Shown here in pieces: positions 60,783 through 64,000 of a stretch of 64,000 bases of DNA. Within the stretch, counting starts at the first letter, position 1. Every line of letters starts with the position of its first letter. Source of the DNA: Xylaria sp. FL1777 (taxonomy: Eukaryota > Ascomycota > Sordariomycetes > Xylariales > Xylariaceae); contig MU400565.1 in NCBI GenBank assembly GCA_022578965.1, forward strand, positions 204,969 through 268,968. Direction: 5' to 3'. The notes under the pieces are model-generated. The model searched no databases and had not been told where the DNA came from. It saw nothing but the letters and a program-made list of their open reading frames with translations. A program made the position numbers and the translations under genes.

Positions 60783-62090
60783 CTTTAATAGCTTTTTAAT
60801 TAGTAAAACTTAATATATAAAACAAGTATTAGTATAAAAAAATTAAGTAATAATTAGTTTATAAAATAAACTTTTAAAAGTATACCTAAAGAATATTTAA
60901 AAAATAAAAATGCTAAATAGTATTGCATAAGTAAACTTTATTTAATAATTAATAAACTAGATTTAAATTATACTATTAAAAATAAAAAGTTAAGAATTAA
61001 GTTTAAAGATTTTAAAAACTTTTAAAACTAATAACGTACTAAAACAATAAACCTTAATACTTTTATTAGCTACTTTTATTAAAAAAAAAGCAGTAATAAA
61101 AAAAAAAAATTAAGCAGTAGTAATAAAAAAGAACTAATGCTAATATTAGCGCTATAAAGCAAACTAGTTGTTTTAACTTAAAAAATAGCTTAAATACTAG
61201 CTATAATAATTAAAACAGCAGTAATAATTACTACTATAATAATAAATTAAAGTTTTAAACAAGTAATTATATTATAACTAATGCTAATATTATTATTAGT
61301 AAACTTAATACTTACTTTTATTACTGCTATACTTAAAATAATAACTTAAAATAAAAAACTTAACTTTTTATTACTACTATTGCTTTTATTATTAAGATTA
61401 TTTATAATGTTAAAAATACTAAACATTAAAAGTTTTAAATTTATTGCTTTAAGGCCTTATAATAGATCTATAAATATAAAAGCTTTTTTAATTTACGTTA
61501 AATTTTATTTAAAATAGCACTTTATTATTATTATAAAAAAAAACTAAAAAGTAATAATTATTTTATAATTTTTGTTAAAAAAAGTATTAAAATAGTTTTA
61601 ACTTATTTTAAAAGATTTCTTAAAAGCTAACAAGTTAACTAACTTTAAGCTAAAAATAAAAAAGATTTTTAAAAATTATATTAAGTTTAAAAATTAAATA
61701 AAAGCACTATTTAAAAATACTTAAAAAGTAAAACATGCAAAAAAAATATTTTATTGCTTAAAACAAACAAAAGTAGCAATAAATTACGCTATAAAATTTA
61801 AACAATTAGTAATAATGTTAAGATTGCTTAAGCTTATATTATTTTACTTATTTTATAATAAACTTAAGATTTAAGTTTAAAACAAACTATATAAAATAAA
61901 TAAACCAGCAAAAATTAATATATATATTAATATAGCTATTATAATTAATTAATAATTATTTAATTAGTATTTTAAAACTAAAAAAATTAAAAAAAACAAA
62001 AAAAAGAACACTTAAGAAAGTATTAAACAAAGATTTAAACAAATTAGTAAAGTTTAAAAATAACAACCTTAAAATATATTTAAAGTTAAA

Positions 62091-62132
62091 TGTTATAACT
62101 GCAAAAAAAAAGAACACTTTTAAAAATAATGC
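62091..62132 (+). pseudogene. Gag CCHC zinc-knuckle relic of copy D
   Basis: Codons read C-Y-N-C-K-K-K-E-H-F-stop-K-stop-C. The opposite strand is open for 92 codons (61,956-62,234) only because this A-rich coding stretch gives T-rich, Phe/Leu codons in reverse. Confidence 0.8.
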
Positions 62133-64000
62133 TAATTTAAAAGAAAAAACAGAAAGAAAAGCTATAAAAAAGAAAAGATTTTTTAGCTTAAAAAAAAAAT
62201 ATAAGTTATAAAAGTTTAAAACAATAAAAAACAATAAAGCAACTTAAAAAATATGTTTTTAAAGCAAAAGTATAAAGTTGCTATTTTAAGTTAAAACAAA
62301 AGTATTATATTAAATAAATTTAAATGCTTTATTTATATAAGTTAAAATAAATAAGCATGCAAATATTATTTAAAAGCTTTATAATTATTAAAACAAATTG
62401 CAAAAAGATATATTTGCTATATAAACAATTAAAGTTATTTAATATATAACTTAAAAAAATAGTTTAACTAAAAATAATAAATAATAAAAAGTAATAAGTT
62501 AATATAGTTAGCAAATTTATAAAACTATAAAAACTTTAAATTATTAAAGCTTAAAATATAGCTTAAAAAAAAGTTCTATTTAAAGAAATAAAACTATAAC
62601 TATAAATAGTATAGTTATTAAACTAATTATAAATTATTAAAGCATTTAATTGCTAAATAAACTTAAAGAAACAAAACTTATAAAACTTTAAAACAAAAAT
62701 AAATAAAACTAAAAGCTATAAAAAACATTATAAAAAAAGAACTAATAAAAATAAACAAAGTATTTTTATAGCTTAAACTGCTTTAAATATAACAAAACAA
62801 AAAAGCATTAATAGTTAGCATAAAAACTAATATGTTTTAAAAACTAAAATTAGCAATTTAATTAATTACTAAAAGTTATTATTATAATAAAACTATAATA
62901 AAAAACAATAATAATATTTTATAACTAAAAGATTTAAAATATAATAAAGTACTATAAAATTGCTATATAATATATTATTGCTACTAATATTTATTTAATA
63001 AATTAAAGAACAATTGGTTTTTTAAACAAATTGCAAAAATAGAAATATAAGATTTTTATAAATTAAAGTAGTTAGTTATAATTATAGTTTATTATAAAGA
63101 TTTATAAAAATTTGCAATATTTAAAAAGAATTTTAATTATACTTATAATATTATTTTAAAAAAATGTAAAAATAATTGCTATAAATATTACTAGCTAATT
63201 AAAGCATAATTATACTAAAAAATAGTTACTAAAAGCAAAAAAGCTTAAAAACTGTAATTTAAAGCTTAATTAAAAGTAAAAATAAAATAAAGTGCAATAA
63301 TATTTGAAGTACAAAATAAAACAAGCATTTAAATATTTTACAAAAAAGAATTAAAAAACAAAATAAGCACTCGTTAAAAAAGCAGTAAATAGCTAAAAAA
63401 ACTAAAGCTTTATATAAAGTTTAATATAATAACTAAAAAAATTAGTTCAAGGTTAAACTTATATATTAAAAAAAGAAATATAATATTTTAATTAATTTAA
63501 AAGCATAAGCTAATATAATTTTACTTAAAGTAATAAAATAAAATAAAATTTTCTGGAAATATAAGCAAAAATTCTAAAAGATTAAAAGATTTAATAAAAG
63601 CACTTTTAGCTATAATAATAGTTATATACTTAAAGAAACTAAGCTTTTTAATATATTTATATAAAAATACAAAAAACAAATTGTATTAAATATTGCTAAT
63701 ATATTTAATTATAACATTATTTTAGGAATATTATAGTTAAAAACTAGCAACTTTTTAATTTAATAAAAAGCTAAAACTATTAAATAAAAAAGTAAAAAAT
63801 AAAACAAGAAAATCAGAAAAATTGCAAAAAAAATCTTAAACAAAATACTAAAAGTATATTATAGATTTTACAAACTATTCAAAAAAAAAAAAAAAAAAAA
63901 AACTTCTTAAATATAGCTTATAGAACTACTATATTTTTATTAAAGAAAAATATTAACTAAAGCTTTATTAAATATATTATATAAGCTTAAACAAAATAAA

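Larger units (their letters stand above)
60261..64000 (+). mobile_element. Ty3/gypsy-type LTR retrotransposon copy D, 5' part, mutated
   Basis: Plus-strand copy closely related to A. It starts with its 5' LTR (60,261-60,782) and runs off the right window edge before the RT region would be reached. The Gag zinc knuckle is at 62,091-62,132. A 22-base A run at 63,881-63,902 corresponds to an A/G-rich stretch in copy C (about 10,739-10,775), so it is a decayed Lys/Glu-rich tract. Confidence 0.85.

Overview
The window comes from a filamentous ascomycete, most likely a Sordariomycete-like mould. The evidence is short GT-AG introns (53-94 nt) with CTAAC/CTGAC-type branch sites, a class II hydrophobin, and transposons degraded in the manner of repeat-induced point mutation (RIP). 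The landscape is bipartite. About 16.5 kb of normal-composition DNA (about 24,500-41,050) sits between two extremely AT-rich blocks (1-24,500 and 41,050-64,000). I find no intact gene in either AT block.

The left AT block is a nest of decayed Ty3/gypsy LTR retrotransposons of one superfamily. A minus-strand copy (A, 1-2462) runs off the left edge. A plus-strand 3' half (B, 2463-5554) follows. A complete minus-strand copy (C, 6715-14330) has two 468-bp LTRs and a 5-bp target duplication. Their zinc knuckle, reverse transcriptase and integrase motifs are still legible through C-to-T/G-to-A damage. The stretch 14,336-24,490 is older, unassigned AT-rich debris.

The gene island holds six gene models, left to right: a 3'-truncated Arp1-type amidase (-), a small membrane protein of unknown function (+), the NatA auxiliary subunit Nat1/Naa15 (-), the mitochondrial intermembrane-space protein MIX23 (-), the proteasome ATPase Rpt5 (+), and a secreted class II hydrophobin (+). 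MIX23 and RPT5 are divergent and share a 693-bp promoter region. Between the amidase and the membrane protein lies debris that looks like a Ty1/copia element (26.5-28.5 kb). The amidase is cut off exactly where the left AT block begins. The hydrophobin is the last gene before the right block.

The right AT block contains a matched pair of 304-bp direct repeats (42,481 and 57,130) that look like LTRs of a ~15-kb element inserted into older debris. It ends with copy D (60,261 onward), the same family as A in the opposite orientation. Comparing A with D base by base shows the mutation process directly. Residual C and G in the AT blocks are strongly concentrated in GpC, which suggests that a 5' G protects cytosine. 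No RNA genes, CRISPR arrays or telomere repeats were seen.
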